NCBI GenBank assembly: GCA_004020875.1
Contig: SAPZ01000010.1
Location: 124,001-188,000 of the forward strand
Reading direction: 5' to 3'
Source of the DNA: Mesorhizobium sp.
Lineage (GTDB): Bacteria > Pseudomonadota > Alphaproteobacteria > Rhizobiales > Rhizobiaceae
DNA: 64,000 nucleotides
Position 1 is the first letter of the stretch, and each line of letters opens with the position of its first letter. This document shows, piece by piece, positions 36,499 to 45,331 of this stretch. A program made the position numbers and the translations under genes. The notes under the pieces were generated by a model. That model saw nothing but the letters and a program-made list of their open reading frames with translations, did no database searches and had not been told where the DNA came from.

Positions 36499-36695
36499 TC
36501 TCAATTCGCGCAGCAGAGCCGGACAACAATTCTGACCAAACCGCAGTATGCATGCCAAAGTTAAGTAAAGGTATCTTTTATTTTTCGCTTTCTTACATTG
36601 CCAACCGCTAAAAGGCATCCGGAATATGCAGACCTGCTAACATAACGCAGCCGCGGCGGGGCGCCTTATTGTAAGGTCCATGCAAGTGTGGGCCG

Positions 36696-37385
36696 TCAGA
36701 ACGTCTCGACCCAGGGCCTCAGTTCGACCTCAAAGCTCCAGGCGCTGCGATGCTGGCGATGGACGGCGAGGTAGGTCTCGGCGATCGCGACGGGCGAGAG
36801 GCGGCGGTCCGGACGTTCGGGCTCGGGCGCCTGACCGGCCGGCTCGATCTGGCCGTCGATGATGAAATGCGCGACATGGATGTTCTTCGGCGCAAGCTCG
36901 CGTGCCATCGATTGCGCCAGCCCGCGCAGGCCGAATTTCGGCATAGCGAAGCCGGCCGAGCCGGAGAAGCCCTTGAGGCTTGCGGTGGCGCCGGTGAACA
37001 GGATCGAGCCGGAGCCGCGCGCAAGAAGCCGGCGCGCCGCCTGCTGGCCGACCAGGAAGCCGCCATAGGCGCCGACGAGCAGAGCTTGCTTGACCGCGAC
37101 GGGATCGAGCTCGGCGATCGGCCCGCGCGTGCGGCCGCTGGCATTGAAGACGGCGATTTCGAGCGAGCCCGCCTTGTCGACCGCCCCGAACAGCCGCTCG
37201 ACGGAAGCCGCGTCCGACACATCGGTTTCGACGGCCACCGCGCCGGTTTCCTTGACCAGCGCACCCAGCTTGTCGACATTGCGCGCGGCAAGGACGACGC
37301 GGAAACCCTCCCTGGAGAGAAGCCGCGCCAGCGAAGCGCTCAGCCCGGAGCCGGCGCCCGCGATCACTGCAACATTGGCTGCCAT
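36696..37385 (-). CDS. Short-chain dehydrogenase-like protein lacking the catalytic tyrosine
   Basis: A 229-residue SDR-fold protein. The nucleotide motif reads AGAGSGLS instead of TGxxxGxG, NNAG is replaced by NASG, and the YxxxK site reads FAMPK (Phe for Tyr, near residue 150). A Ser in GATAS is kept. Either it uses a different catalytic set or is a binding/regulatory protein. ATG 37385 follows AAGGAG at good spacing. It is divergent from anmK with a 187-base spacer. Confidence 0.8.
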   Translation of the reverse strand: MAANVAVIAGAGSGLSASLARLLSREGFRVVLAARNVDKLGALVKETGAVAVETDVSDAASVERLFGAVDKAGSLEIAVFNASGRTRGPIAELDPVAVKQALLVGAYGGFLVGQQAARRLLARGSGSILFTGATASLKGFSGSAGFAMPKFGLRGLAQSMARELAPKNIHVAHFIIDGQIEPAGQAPEPERPDRRLSPVAIAETYLAVHRQHRSAWSFEVELRPWVETF

Positions 37386-37572
37386 GGCATTTTCTCCTTG
37401 GGACAGGTCGGTATCGGTCGGCAGGTTCGCGCCTTCAGCGGCAAGAGACAAGAATGTGGTTGCTCGATTTTCGCCCTTTGGCGCAAAAGGCCGCCTGCTT
37501 GGCCGCGGCGAAAGGCTTGCCTGCCGCGCCGATCCGTCCGACACGTGATGAAGGGCGATTCGAGGAAGGACC

Positions 37573-38688
37573 ATGGAACCAATCTGGGCCGTCGGCCTGA
37601 TGACCGGCACGGTGCTCGACGGCAATATCGACGTGGCGCTGATCAAGACGGATGGCGAGCGCATCGCCGACACCGGCACCTACACGCTGGCCCCCTACCC
37701 GCAGTCGATTCGCGCCCTGCTCGAAGAGACGCTGCGCCAGGCGCGCATCTGGAATTTCGAGGGACCGGAGCCGGCGATCTTTCGCGAGGCAGAGGAGGCG
37801 CTGACTCGCGCGCAGTCGGCGGCGGTCAGGGATCTGGTCGAGAGCCAGGGTATGAGCATGGCCGATATCGGCGTCGTCGGCTTCCACGGCCAGACCGTGC
37901 TGCATCGCGCCCCGCAGCCGGGACGGATTGGCCGCACGCGCCAACTCGGCGATGGCCAGTTGATGGCTTCGCTGCTTGGAACCAAGGTCGCCTATGATTT
38001 CCGCTCGGCCGATGTCGCGGCGGGTGGGCAAGGCGCGCCTCTGGCCGCCGCCTATCATGCGGCGCTGCTGAAAGAAGCCGATCCGAGCGGCGACACCGCC
38101 GTGCTCAATCTCGGCGGCGTCGGCAACATCACATGGTGGGACGGCAAGGACAGCATCATCGCCTTCGACACCGGTCCGGCTAACGCGCCGGTTAATGATT
38201 TCATCAAGGCGAAGGGCCTCGGCGAGATGGATCGCGGCGGCAGGCTGGCGGCTGCCGGCAAGGTCGATGAGGAACGGCTCGCCAGGCTCTTGCAGCATCC
38301 GTATCTGACGAAGCCCTACCCGAAATCGCTCGACCGCTTCGACTTCACCGCGGCGATGGCCGACGGGCTGGATGCCGAGGATGGCGCCGCTACGCTGACG
38401 GCCTTCACCGTGTCGGCGGTCGGCAAGGCGCTCGACCTGTTGCCACGCCGGCCGAAGCGGCTGGCGGTCAGCGGCGGCGGCCGCCACAACCCGACGATGA
38501 TGACGATGCTCGAACGCCGCGCCGGCGTCGAGGTGATGCAGGCCGAGACGCTTGGATGGAAGGGCGACGCGGTGGAAGCGGAATGTTTTGCTTTCCTCGC
38601 CGTGCGCGTGCTGCGCGGCCTGCCGATCAGCTTTCCGAGCACGACCGGCGCGCCCGAGCCGCTGCGCGGCGGAAGGCTGGCGGGCTAG
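37573..38688 (+). CDS. anmK: Anhydro-N-acetylmuramic acid kinase
   Basis: A 371-residue sugar kinase of the acetate-kinase fold that opens and phosphorylates 1,6-anhydro-MurNAc during peptidoglycan recycling. Hallmarks are [17 protein letters not shown] at the N-terminus, [12 protein letters not shown] near 100, NLGGVGNIT near 178 and [17 protein letters not shown] 37573 follows CGAGGAAGGA. It stands alone, facing repeat A copy 2 downstream. Confidence 0.94.
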   Translation: MEPIWAVGLMTGTVLDGNIDVALIKTDGERIADTGTYTLAPYPQSIRALLEETLRQARIWNFEGPEPAIFREAEEALTRAQSAAVRDLVESQGMSMADIGVVGFHGQTVLHRAPQPGRIGRTRQLGDGQLMASLLGTKVAYDFRSADVAAGGQGAPLAAAYHAALLKEADPSGDTAVLNLGGVGNITWWDGKDSIIAFDTGPANAPVNDFIKAKGLGEMDRGGRLAAAGKVDEERLARLLQHPYLTKPYPKSLDRFDFTAAMADGLDAEDGAATLTAFTVSAVGKALDLLPRRPKRLAVSGGGRHNPTMMTMLERRAGVEVMQAETLGWKGDAVEAECFAFLAVRVLRGLPISFPSTTGAPEPLRGGRLAG

Positions 38689-38691
38689 TTT

Positions 38692-38746
38692 GTTTTGACG
38701 CAATTCCGGACGGAAAACCGCTCCACACTTTTCCTGGATTGCTCTA
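38692..38746 (-). repeat. Intergenic palindromic repeat, family A copy 2
   Basis: Read leftward: AGAGCAATCCAGGAAAAGTG, then AGCGGTTTTCCGTCCGGAATTGCGTCAAAAC in two adjoining parts, which matches the ends and order of copy 1 without its insertion. It lies between the convergent ends of anmK and the GNAT gene and could form a long hairpin ending both transcripts. Confidence 0.8.
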
Positions 38747-39166
38747 AGGCAGCTTCTTCTGCAGGAAGACGCGGCGGCGGCCGATGGGGAAATCCGGCAA
38801 TTCGCCGAACGGCTTGTAGCCTTGGCGCTCGTAGACCTTCTCAGCGGTTGGACTGAAAGTGTCAATCCAGGCGCCGTGGCACCCGCGCACGACAGCCTCC
38901 CGTTCGGCGGCTTCGAGCATGCTGGCGGCCATGCGCCGTCCGCGCAGCTTCTCGTCGACCCATAGCCACTGCACATAAAGCCAGCCCCAGGCAGTGTAAC
39001 CGGAAGTGCCGGCGGCGATCGCGCCGTGCTCGTCGCGTACAAAGACAACGAGAGGCTTCCTGCCTGAGGGGCCGACGTCGGCATCATTGAAAGCGGTGAG
39101 GCTTCCGCCCAGGAAAGCGAGGTCCTGCGGCAAAGGCTCGGCGGTGATCTCGAGCGTCGTCTTCAT
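38744..39166 (-). CDS. GNAT family N-acetyltransferase
   Basis: A 140-residue acetyl-CoA-dependent acyltransferase. The acetyl-CoA loop reads LRGRRMAASMLEAAE near 80. The core strand motif GWLYVQWLWVDEKLRG and the late YERQGYKPFGELPDF are typical. Its stop overlaps the end of repeat A copy 2. Substrate unknown; such stand-alone GNATs often act on small amines or proteins. Confidence 0.88.
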   Translation of the reverse strand: MKTTLEITAEPLPQDLAFLGGSLTAFNDADVGPSGRKPLVVFVRDEHGAIAAGTSGYTAWGWLYVQWLWVDEKLRGRRMAASMLEAAEREAVVRGCHGAWIDTFSPTAEKVYERQGYKPFGELPDFPIGRRRVFLQKKLP

Positions 39167-39224
39167 CGGCTGCGACTCCGGTTCGCAAGCCAGCCTTAGC
39201 GAAGGTGTGACGGCAGATGCAAGC

Positions 39225-40409
39225 CTATTGCCGGGTCGACGACCGCCATGCCGCCGCGCCGGCCGCCACCAGCATCAGTCCCGCCGCGATCAGGGCGCAA
39301 TTGGCGAAGCCGAGGCTTGTGTAGAGCGGGCCGAAGCCCGCTGTGCCGACGGTGACGGCGAGATAAGTGACCGCGCTGTTCAGGCCCATGATGGTGCCGC
39401 GCCGCGACGGGTCGAGCGCGGTGAGACGCATGACCAGCACGTTCAGACCGAAATGATTGGCAAGGCCCCAGACGGCGATTGTCGCGATCAACGGGCCGAA
39501 GCCGCCGCTCGCCAGCGCGATCGCGACATAGACGGCCGCAACGAGCAGATAGGCGAAGGGCATGACGCGACGCGCGCCGAGCCGGTCGATGACGCCATCG
39601 AGCAAGGCTGCCGCGCCGAAGCCCATGCCGTAGGCGACCGCCGCCAGGCCGTTGGCGCTGACCGGCTCGCCGAGGGCTTCGTGGAGATGATCGCCGAGAT
39701 AGCCGTAGACGCCGTAGAAGGCGGTCATGAAGGCGCCGCAGGCAATGAGGAGCGGCAGGATGCCGGGAACGGCGAGCGCGCCGAGCGGCGACGGCGCGGG
39801 GCCGCCCTTCCTGGTGTCATGCAGCGAACTCATACCCAGGCCGGCAACGGCCGCTCCCGCGAGAAGCGCGACGGCCGCGAAGACGGCGCGCCAGTGGACG
39901 AGATCGGCGAGCACCGCCGACAGCGAGACGCCGGCGACCATGGAAAGCGTCCAGCCGGTCAGCACGACACCGATGGTGCCGCTCTCGCGGCCGGGCGGCG
40001 CGATCGCGGCCGAGCTGGCATAGATCGCCGGCATGGCGATGCCTGCGGCAATGCCGGCAACGAACTGGGCAGCAACCAGCGCCATCACCGTCGGTGCGAG
40101 CGCGCTGGCGACCAGCGCCAGGGCCAGCAGCAGCAATGCGCCCTGCAGCATGCGGCGCGCACCGATTCGGTCGATGTAGCGGGCAAGGAAGAGCGCGCTG
40201 GCCGACGTGCCGAGGCCGAAAGCGGCGGCCGCCGTCATCACCCCCGGCACACTGGCGCCGAACGATGCCGCGACGGCAGGCGCGATGGGTCCCAGAACCA
40301 GCGAATTGGAGCCGATGACGGCGATGCAGACCGTCAGCAGATAGGCGGCGGCCGGGATCGGCGCGCGCGGCGCCTCGGCTGCAATAGCCAATTGATTGCT
40401 GTTCGACAT
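39225..40409 (-). CDS. MFS efflux transporter
   Basis: A 394-residue twelve-TM major facilitator transporter of the drug:H+ antiporter (12-TM) class. LARYIDRIGARRMLQGALLL near 75 is the loop 2-3 motif A region. GLTAGFVAGIAAGIAMPAIYASSAA-like TM4 text is split by the expected glycines. It is divergent from an Lrp/AsnC regulator with only 48 bases between, so that regulator probably controls it, as for amino-acid or metabolite exporters. Confidence 0.86.
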   Translation of the reverse strand: MSNSNQLAIAAEAPRAPIPAAAYLLTVCIAVIGSNSLVLGPIAPAVAASFGASVPGVMTAAAAFGLGTSASALFLARYIDRIGARRMLQGALLLLALALVASALAPTVMALVAAQFVAGIAAGIAMPAIYASSAAIAPPGRESGTIGVVLTGWTLSMVAGVSLSAVLADLVHWRAVFAAVALLAGAAVAGLGMSSLHDTRKGGPAPSPLGALAVPGILPLLIACGAFMTAFYGVYGYLGDHLHEALGEPVSANGLAAVAYGMGFGAAALLDGVIDRLGARRVMPFAYLLVAAVYVAIALASGGFGPLIATIAVWGLANHFGLNVLVMRLTALDPSRRGTIMGLNSAVTYLAVTVGTAGFGPLYTSLGFANCALIAAGLMLVAAGAAAWRSSTRQ

Positions 40410-40424
40410 ATATCCATAATGGCC

Positions 40425-40435
40425 GAATTAAATTC
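40425..40435. promoter_or_regulatory. Candidate Lrp/AsnC operator in divergent spacer
   Basis: GAATTAAATTC, a perfect 11-bp dyad in an AT-rich patch, lies in the 48-base spacer between the MFS and Lrp-type genes. A second dyad, ATGGA-N5-TCCAT (40443-40457), abuts the regulator start. Confidence 0.4.
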
Positions 40436-40457
40436 CGTAGCAATGGAGAATTTCCAT

Positions 40458-40997
40458 ATGGACGCAGAAACAGATGACATTCAGCGGAACAAGCAACCAG
40501 CCCGCGAGATCGACCCGATCGACCGAAAGATATTAGGCGTTCTGGTCGAGGACGCGACCATCAGCTATGCCGATCTGGGCGAGCGCGTTGGCCTGTCGCC
40601 GCCGGCGGCGCATGAGCGGGTCAAGCGGCTGAAGCGCAGCGGCGCCATCCGCGCCACATCGGCGATCATCGATCCGAGGGCGGTGAAGAAGCCGCTGCTT
40701 GCCTTCGTGCATATCGACACCAGGGGTTGGGGCAAGACGCCGGAGCTGATGGCGGTCTCGAAATATCCCGAGGTCGAGGAAATCCACACGGTCGCCGGCG
40801 ACACCTGCGTGCTGCTCAAGGTGCGCACCGAGGACACGCGCGCGCTGGAGGGCCTGCTGGGCCGTCTGTACGACACGCCCGGAGTCACCTCGACGCGCAG
40901 CTATGTCGTGCTGTCGACCTATCTCGAGCGTCCGGTGCAGCCGGAGATCACGAGCGAATTTCCCGCGCCCAAGCACATGGCAAACCCCATGTATTAG
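40458..40997 (+). CDS. Lrp/AsnC family transcriptional regulator
   Basis: A 179-residue regulator. The N-terminal winged helix-turn-helix reads IDPIDRKILGVLVEDATISYADLGERVGLSPPAAHERVKRL in its usual order, near residues 18-60. The C-terminal RAM/effector domain covers about 75-150 (LLAFVHIDTRG, EVEEIHTVAGDTCVLLKV). A further tail of 25 residues follows. ATG 40458 has GGAG nine bases upstream; ATG 40443 in the same frame is an alternative. It is divergent from the MFS gene, its likely target. Its stop overlaps that of the next, convergent gene. Confidence 0.9.
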   Translation: MDAETDDIQRNKQPAREIDPIDRKILGVLVEDATISYADLGERVGLSPPAAHERVKRLKRSGAIRATSAIIDPRAVKKPLLAFVHIDTRGWGKTPELMAVSKYPEVEEIHTVAGDTCVLLKVRTEDTRALEGLLGRLYDTPGVTSTRSYVVLSTYLERPVQPEITSEFPAPKHMANPMY

Positions 40998-41500
40998 GCC
41001 GTTGCCGGCTGATGGCGCCTGGACCGCGCCAGCAGATAGAAGGCCGCGACATGCGTGATCATCAACAGCGGCACGTAGATGACCGGGATCACATAGGTCG
41101 CGCCCAACTGGCCGGCATGACCGGGAAGGTCGAGCATGGTGCCGTGATAATAGTCGCCGACAAGGTCGACCACGCCGACGAGGTTGAAGGCGACGACCAG
41201 CGGCCAGAACATCGCCGGCCTCGCCGCCAAGAGCAGCGCCAGCATGGCGAGGAGCCCGGTCGCGAAGTCGCCGTAGGCGGCGAAGCTTGCGAAGCCAGAA
41301 GCGAGGTCGGGGCCGACCACGCCCGGGATAAGGAAGACGAGCCCGAAGAAGCGAAAGCTGTGCAGCGTGGCGATGGCGCGCTGCGCCTCGATCGGCTCCA
41401 TCGACCTCAGCCTTGGCCAGATATAGGCGGCGAAGCAAAGCAGCCACGGCACGTAGCCAAGCGCGAGATGGATGTTGAAGATCAGGGCCGGTGACATCAT
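40994..41500 (-). CDS. Conserved membrane protein of unknown function
   Basis: A 168-residue polytopic membrane protein with about five hydrophobic segments and short loops (FNIHLALGYVPWLLCFAAYIW, VVGPDLASGFASFAAYGDFA). No family is recognised with certainty. The last residues are basic and cytoplasmic (LLARSRRHQPATA). It converges with the Lrp gene, whose stop it overlaps, and is preceded by repeat A copy 3. Confidence 0.65.
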   Translation of the reverse strand: MMSPALIFNIHLALGYVPWLLCFAAYIWPRLRSMEPIEAQRAIATLHSFRFFGLVFLIPGVVGPDLASGFASFAAYGDFATGLLAMLALLLAARPAMFWPLVVAFNLVGVVDLVGDYYHGTMLDLPGHAGQLGATYVIPVIYVPLLMITHVAAFYLLARSRRHQPATA

Positions 41501-41515
41501 CGCCTCTCCTCAATA

Positions 41516-41571
41516 TTAGTTTTCGCAATCCCCGGAGGGAAAACCGCTGAACACTTGCCTGGAATTGCTCA
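41516..41571 (-). repeat. Intergenic palindromic repeat, family A copy 3
   Basis: Read leftward: TGAGCAATTCCAGGCAAGTG, then AGCGGTTTTCCCTCCG and GGGATTGCGAAAAC. It keeps the order of copies 1 and 2 with several substitutions. It abuts the stop of the methyltransferase gene. Confidence 0.75.
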
Positions 41572-42396
41572 GTTAACCGGAACGGCTTCGAACACCGCGG
41601 TCAGGATGCCCAGCCGTCCCTCCATCAGATTGCGTCCGAGATTGGTGGCGAGTTCCGCGAACCCCTGCCCCATGACGACGCCGAGATTGAGCGAAGGGGG
41701 CGGGCCATAGGCACGGAGCTCGGCGAACCAGGCCTTGGCAATGGCGGTGTCGTCGCGGCGGACGAGCGTGCCGAAGCCGGCCGCCTCAATCGCCTCGCAG
41801 GTCGCCTCGGCGGTCAGCAGGAAGCTTTCGCCTGGCGTCTTCGCCCATGGCACCGGATAAACAGGATCGCCGCTATTCAGCACGACGTCGAAGGTGGCGA
41901 ATTTTCCGCCCGGCTTCAGCACGCGCCTGACCTCGCGGTAGAGCAGCGACCGGTCGGCGATGTTCATCGCCACGTGCTGCAAAAGCGCTGCATCGTACAT
42001 GCCATCCGGGAGGGGAAGCGCCAGCGCGTTGCCGGTTTCGAACGACACTTTGCCGTCCTGCCCGGTTCGCGCGGTGAGATAGCGCGCGGCCTCGACGAAG
42101 GGTTCGCTGAGATCGACGCCCGTAACTCTGCAGCCATAGGTCGCCTCCAGGAAGCGAGCCGGCCCGCCAACACCCGATCCGACGTCCAGCACCGACATGT
42201 CGGCGGTGATGACAGCGAGATTGGCGAGCTCCGCCGTCGCGGCCAGACCGCGGGTGTGGAATTGGTCAAGGGTCGCCAGCTGTTCGGGCTTCAGCCGGTC
42301 TTCCTCAGGGCCGAAGATCGCCAGTGCGGTCCTCAATCGATCGGTCAATCCTGTTGCGCGATAGTGATCACGCACGCGGTCCAGTTCATCGGTCAT
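41569..42396 (-). CDS. SAM-dependent methyltransferase, class I
   Basis: A 275-residue methyltransferase of the UbiE/Methyltransf_11 type. The SAM motif I reads VLDVGSGVGGPARFLE near 69, motif II VTGVDLSEPFVEAA, and the post-II acidic loop DAALLQHVAMNI near 136. Substrate unknown; close relatives methylate quinones, sterols or small molecules. Its start is divergent from a LysR regulator with an 84-base spacer, the classic LysR-target layout. Confidence 0.87.
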   Translation of the reverse strand: MTDELDRVRDHYRATGLTDRLRTALAIFGPEEDRLKPEQLATLDQFHTRGLAATAELANLAVITADMSVLDVGSGVGGPARFLEATYGCRVTGVDLSEPFVEAARYLTARTGQDGKVSFETGNALALPLPDGMYDAALLQHVAMNIADRSLLYREVRRVLKPGGKFATFDVVLNSGDPVYPVPWAKTPGESFLLTAEATCEAIEAAGFGTLVRRDDTAIAKAWFAELRAYGPPPSLNLGVVMGQGFAELATNLGRNLMEGRLGILTAVFEAVPVN

Positions 42397-42480
42397 TGCC
42401 TCTTCCCTTCAGGCTTCCAAGTCGCGAAAGAAATACGTTCGCTTTCTGCCGGCAACTATCCGCGATAATGTCGATGGGTC

Positions 42481-43434
42481 ATGAAGCAGAACTTCACAGT
42501 CCGGCATGGCGCGCTCGACGGCGTCGAGGCCTTCCTGAGCGTGGCAAGGCACCGCAATTTCCGCAAGGCGGCGGCCGAGCTCGCCGTCACGCCATCAGCG
42601 ATCAGCCAGGCGATACGAACGCTCGAGGCGCGCATCGGTGCTGTGCTCTTCATCCGCACGACGCGCAGCGTCGGCCTGACCGAAGCCGGCGAGCGCTTTT
42701 TCGCCCGCGCCCGGCCCGCTTTCGATGAGCTGATCGCCGCGAGCGAGGTCGCGCGCGGCATTGGCCAGCGGCCGGCAGGGCTGTTGCGCCTTTCGGTGCC
42801 GCCGGCCGTAGTGCCGGTGCTGCTGGAGCCGATGATCGCCTCCTTCTGCCAGACCTATCCCGAGATCGAGCTGGAGATCGTCGCCAGCGGCGAGTTGGCC
42901 GATCTCGCCGCCGAAGGATTCGACGCCGGCATCCGCATGGGCGATCTGATCGCGCCCGACATGGTCGCGGTTCGCTTGACGCCCTCCTTCCCGATGGCGG
43001 TCGTCGGCAGTCCAGATTATCTGCGCCGGCGCGCGGCGCCCGAGTATATCGAAGATCTGCGCGATCATGCCTGCCTGCGCCTGCGCCGCTCCAACGGTTC
43101 GTTCGCGCCATGGTCCTTCGTCGACGGCAACAAGACGATAGAGGCGATCGTCTCGGGACCGCTGATCGCGCATGACTACCCCTCGCTGCTCGGCGCGGCG
43201 ATCCAGGGTGTCGGGCTTGCGCAGGTGCCCGGTCCCATAGCCGAAGCGCCGATCGTCGACGGACGCCTGCAGGCGCTGCTCGGCCGCTTCGCGGTGACCA
43301 CGCCGGGTGTGTTCCTTTATTATCCGGAACGGCACCAGGTGCTGCCGAAGCTGCGCGCTTTCATCGACCACATCAGGCAGCCGGGCGACGCCGACGCTCC
43401 CCCGAAGCGATCGGACCGGCGGCGGCAAAGCTGA
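42481..43434 (+). CDS. LysR family transcriptional regulator
   Basis: A 317-residue LysR regulator. The helix-turn-helix covers about residues 13-72 (VARHRNFRKAAAELAVTPSAISQAI, LFIRTTRSVGLTEAGERFF). The C-terminal effector domain follows (GLLRLSVPPAVVPVLLEPMI; DAGIRMGDLIAPDMVAVRL), typical of the group with LysR substrate domain type CrgA/YafC. It probably regulates the divergent methyltransferase. Confidence 0.9.
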   Translation: MKQNFTVRHGALDGVEAFLSVARHRNFRKAAAELAVTPSAISQAIRTLEARIGAVLFIRTTRSVGLTEAGERFFARARPAFDELIAASEVARGIGQRPAGLLRLSVPPAVVPVLLEPMIASFCQTYPEIELEIVASGELADLAAEGFDAGIRMGDLIAPDMVAVRLTPSFPMAVVGSPDYLRRRAAPEYIEDLRDHACLRLRRSNGSFAPWSFVDGNKTIEAIVSGPLIAHDYPSLLGAAIQGVGLAQVPGPIAEAPIVDGRLQALLGRFAVTTPGVFLYYPERHQVLPKLRAFIDHIRQPGDADAPPKRSDRRRQS

Positions 43435-43448
43435 CGATTGACATTGCG

Positions 43449-44282
43449 TCAGCCGGAGCGAGACCCAATCAGCGATTGGATGCGCCCGGCGTCAGCAGGC
43501 GTCGCGGGGTTGTAGACGATCATGCCGAGCTCTGGCCGGCCGTCAACGGCAAAGACCGAGAACTCCAGCTCGATCAGTCCGATTTCGGGATGCCGCAGAC
43601 GCTTCACGCCTTCACCATGCGCGGGGACGACGTCATTGTCCCGCCAGAGCGCGGCAAACTCGGGGCTCACCCGCGAAAGCTCCTCGACGAGTTCGGTGAC
43701 CTCCGCGCCGGCGCCGGCGCGAACAGCATCCGCCCGAAAGGACCCGACCACGAAGCGCGCAACGCTCTGCCAATCGTCCTGGGCGTCGCGCACGCGCGGG
43801 TTGCCGAACATCAGGCGCAGAATGTTGCGCTGCTCGCGCGGCAGCTTGGAATAGTCGGTCAGCATCGCCGCGGCGGCACGGTTCCAGGCCACCACATCCC
43901 ACGTCGCGGTCTTGACGATCGCCGGGCTGGGGTCCAAGGCGTCGAGGACGCGCTGCAGACGCGGCGTGACGCTGTCGACGCTTTTGTAGCGGACTTCCGG
44001 CGGCCGGCCGAGGCCCAGCATGAACAGATGCTCGCGCTCGGGCTCGGTCAGCATCAGACCGGTGGCGATGCGGTTCAGCACATCGGCGGACGGCGCGCCG
44101 CCCCTTCCCTGCTCCAACCAGGTGTACCAGGTCGGGCTGATATTGGCGCGCTGCGCCACCTCTTCGCGGCGCAGCCCTTGCGTGCGCCGGCGCCCCATGG
44201 CGAAGCCGAAGGCGGCGGGATCGAGACGCATGCGGCGATCTCGCAAAAAGGTGCCGAGCCTGTTGCAGGTGTCGATGGGCAT
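43449..44282 (-). CDS. MmyB-like helix-turn-helix transcriptional regulator
   Basis: A 277-residue XRE-type regulator. The N-terminal helix-turn-helix is in RRRTQGLRREEVAQRANIS, residues about 30-50, followed by WYTWLEQGRG. The rest is the MmyB ligand-binding PAS-like domain (YKSVDSVTPRLQRVLDALDPSPA, WDVVAWNRAAAAM, LRLMFGNPRVR). These regulators commonly repress a divergent oxidoreductase gene, here the NAD-dependent epimerase/dehydratase at 44382, with a 99-base spacer. Confidence 0.9.
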   Translation of the reverse strand: MPIDTCNRLGTFLRDRRMRLDPAAFGFAMGRRRTQGLRREEVAQRANISPTWYTWLEQGRGGAPSADVLNRIATGLMLTEPEREHLFMLGLGRPPEVRYKSVDSVTPRLQRVLDALDPSPAIVKTATWDVVAWNRAAAAMLTDYSKLPREQRNILRLMFGNPRVRDAQDDWQSVARFVVGSFRADAVRAGAGAEVTELVEELSRVSPEFAALWRDNDVVPAHGEGVKRLRHPEIGLIELEFSVFAVDGRPELGMIVYNPATPADAGRIQSLIGSRSG

Positions 44283-44298
44283 TGCGATCCTATTGGCT

Positions 44299-44314
44299 AT
44301 TATACCATGATAAT
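44299..44314. promoter_or_regulatory. Operator/promoter region of the MmyB-type regulator
   Basis: ATTAT-N6-ATAAT, read leftward containing TATAAT as a good -10, starts 17 bases from the regulator gene. The AT-rich spacer to 44381 also holds the promoter of the divergent SDR gene, whose exact hexamers are unclear. Confidence 0.4.
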
Positions 44315-44381
44315 GTCACTACTTTAACAGAATGATTTATAGCGCAAATAAGGCCTCCGAACAATCAAAGGAGACCATCTC

Positions 44382-45284
44382 ATGCGTGTATTCCTTACCG
44401 GCGCAACCGGCTTCATCGGTTCCAGGATCGTGCCTGAGCTTCTTGCCGCGGGGCACCAGGTGCTTGGCCTGACCCGCTCCGATGCCGGTGCGCGGTCGCT
44501 TGTCGCCGCCGGCGCCGAGCCGCATCGCGGCGACCTCGAAGACCTCGACAGCCTGCGCGACGGCGCGGCGAAATCGGATGCGGTGATCCACACCGCCTTC
44601 GACCACGATTTCTCGAATTTCGTCGCGAATTGCGAGAAGGACAAGCGCGTCATCGAAGCGCTGGCCGGCGCGCTCGCCGGCTCCGACCGGCTGCTCATCA
44701 TCACGTCGGGTGTCGGCATGGGCTCCGCCGAACACGGACAGCCGGGGAGGGAAGACGTCTTCAACACCGACCATCCCAATCCGCGCATCCTATCCGAGCT
44801 TACCGGCGCGGCGATGGCCGAAAAGGCCGTCAAAGTATCGGTGGTGCGGCTGCCGCAGGTGCATGACACGGTGAAGCAGGGCCTGATCACACCGCTGATC
44901 GCGCAGACGCGCGCCAAGGGCGTGTCGGCCTATGTTGGCGAAGGCCGCAACCGGTGGTCGTCGGCGCATGTGCTGGATGTCGCGAAGCTCTACCGCCTGG
45001 CGCTGGACAAGCAGGAAGCCGGCGTTCGCTACAACGCCGTCGCGGAAGAAGGCATTCCGATGCGCGAGATCGCGGAAGTGATCGGCGCCGGCCTCAACGT
45101 GCCGGTTGTCTCGCTCTCGCAGGAAGAGGCCGCCGGCCATTTCGGATGGCTAGCCATGTTCGCCGGTCTCGACATGCCGGCGTCGAGCGAATGGACGCGT
45201 GACCATCTCGGCTGGCAGCCGACCGGACCCGGCCTCATCGCCGATCTGGAGCGGATGGATTACTCGCAGGCGGCCGCGGCCTAG
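44382..45284 (+). CDS. Atypical SDR / NAD-dependent epimerase-like protein
   Basis: A 300-residue protein with a Rossmann fold (FLTGATGFIGSRIVPELLAAG at the N-terminus). VVRLPQVHDTVKQGLI near 155 and VGEGRNRWSSAHVLDVAKLY near 187 are typical of the atypical SDR group that includes YeeD/NmrA-like oxidoreductases. The usual YxxxK site is absent (AAMAEK), as common in that group. It follows AAAGGAGA at good spacing, is divergent from its probable MmyB-type regulator and ends at a shared terminator. Confidence 0.85.
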   Translation: MRVFLTGATGFIGSRIVPELLAAGHQVLGLTRSDAGARSLVAAGAEPHRGDLEDLDSLRDGAAKSDAVIHTAFDHDFSNFVANCEKDKRVIEALAGALAGSDRLLIITSGVGMGSAEHGQPGREDVFNTDHPNPRILSELTGAAMAEKAVKVSVVRLPQVHDTVKQGLITPLIAQTRAKGVSAYVGEGRNRWSSAHVLDVAKLYRLALDKQEAGVRYNAVAEEGIPMREIAEVIGAGLNVPVVSLSQEEAAGHFGWLAMFAGLDMPASSEWTRDHLGWQPTGPGLIADLERMDYSQAAAA

Positions 45285-45294
45285 CGGACTCCAG

Positions 45295-45322
45295 GGCGGT
45301 TCGGCAGCCCGACCGAACCGCC
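45295..45322. terminator. Bidirectional hairpin between SDR and GntR genes
   Basis: A perfect 10-bp stem, GGCGGTTCGG (45295-45304) with CCGAACCGCC (45313-45322), between two convergent stops. Confidence 0.65.
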
Positions 45323-45331
45323 TCGTCTCAC

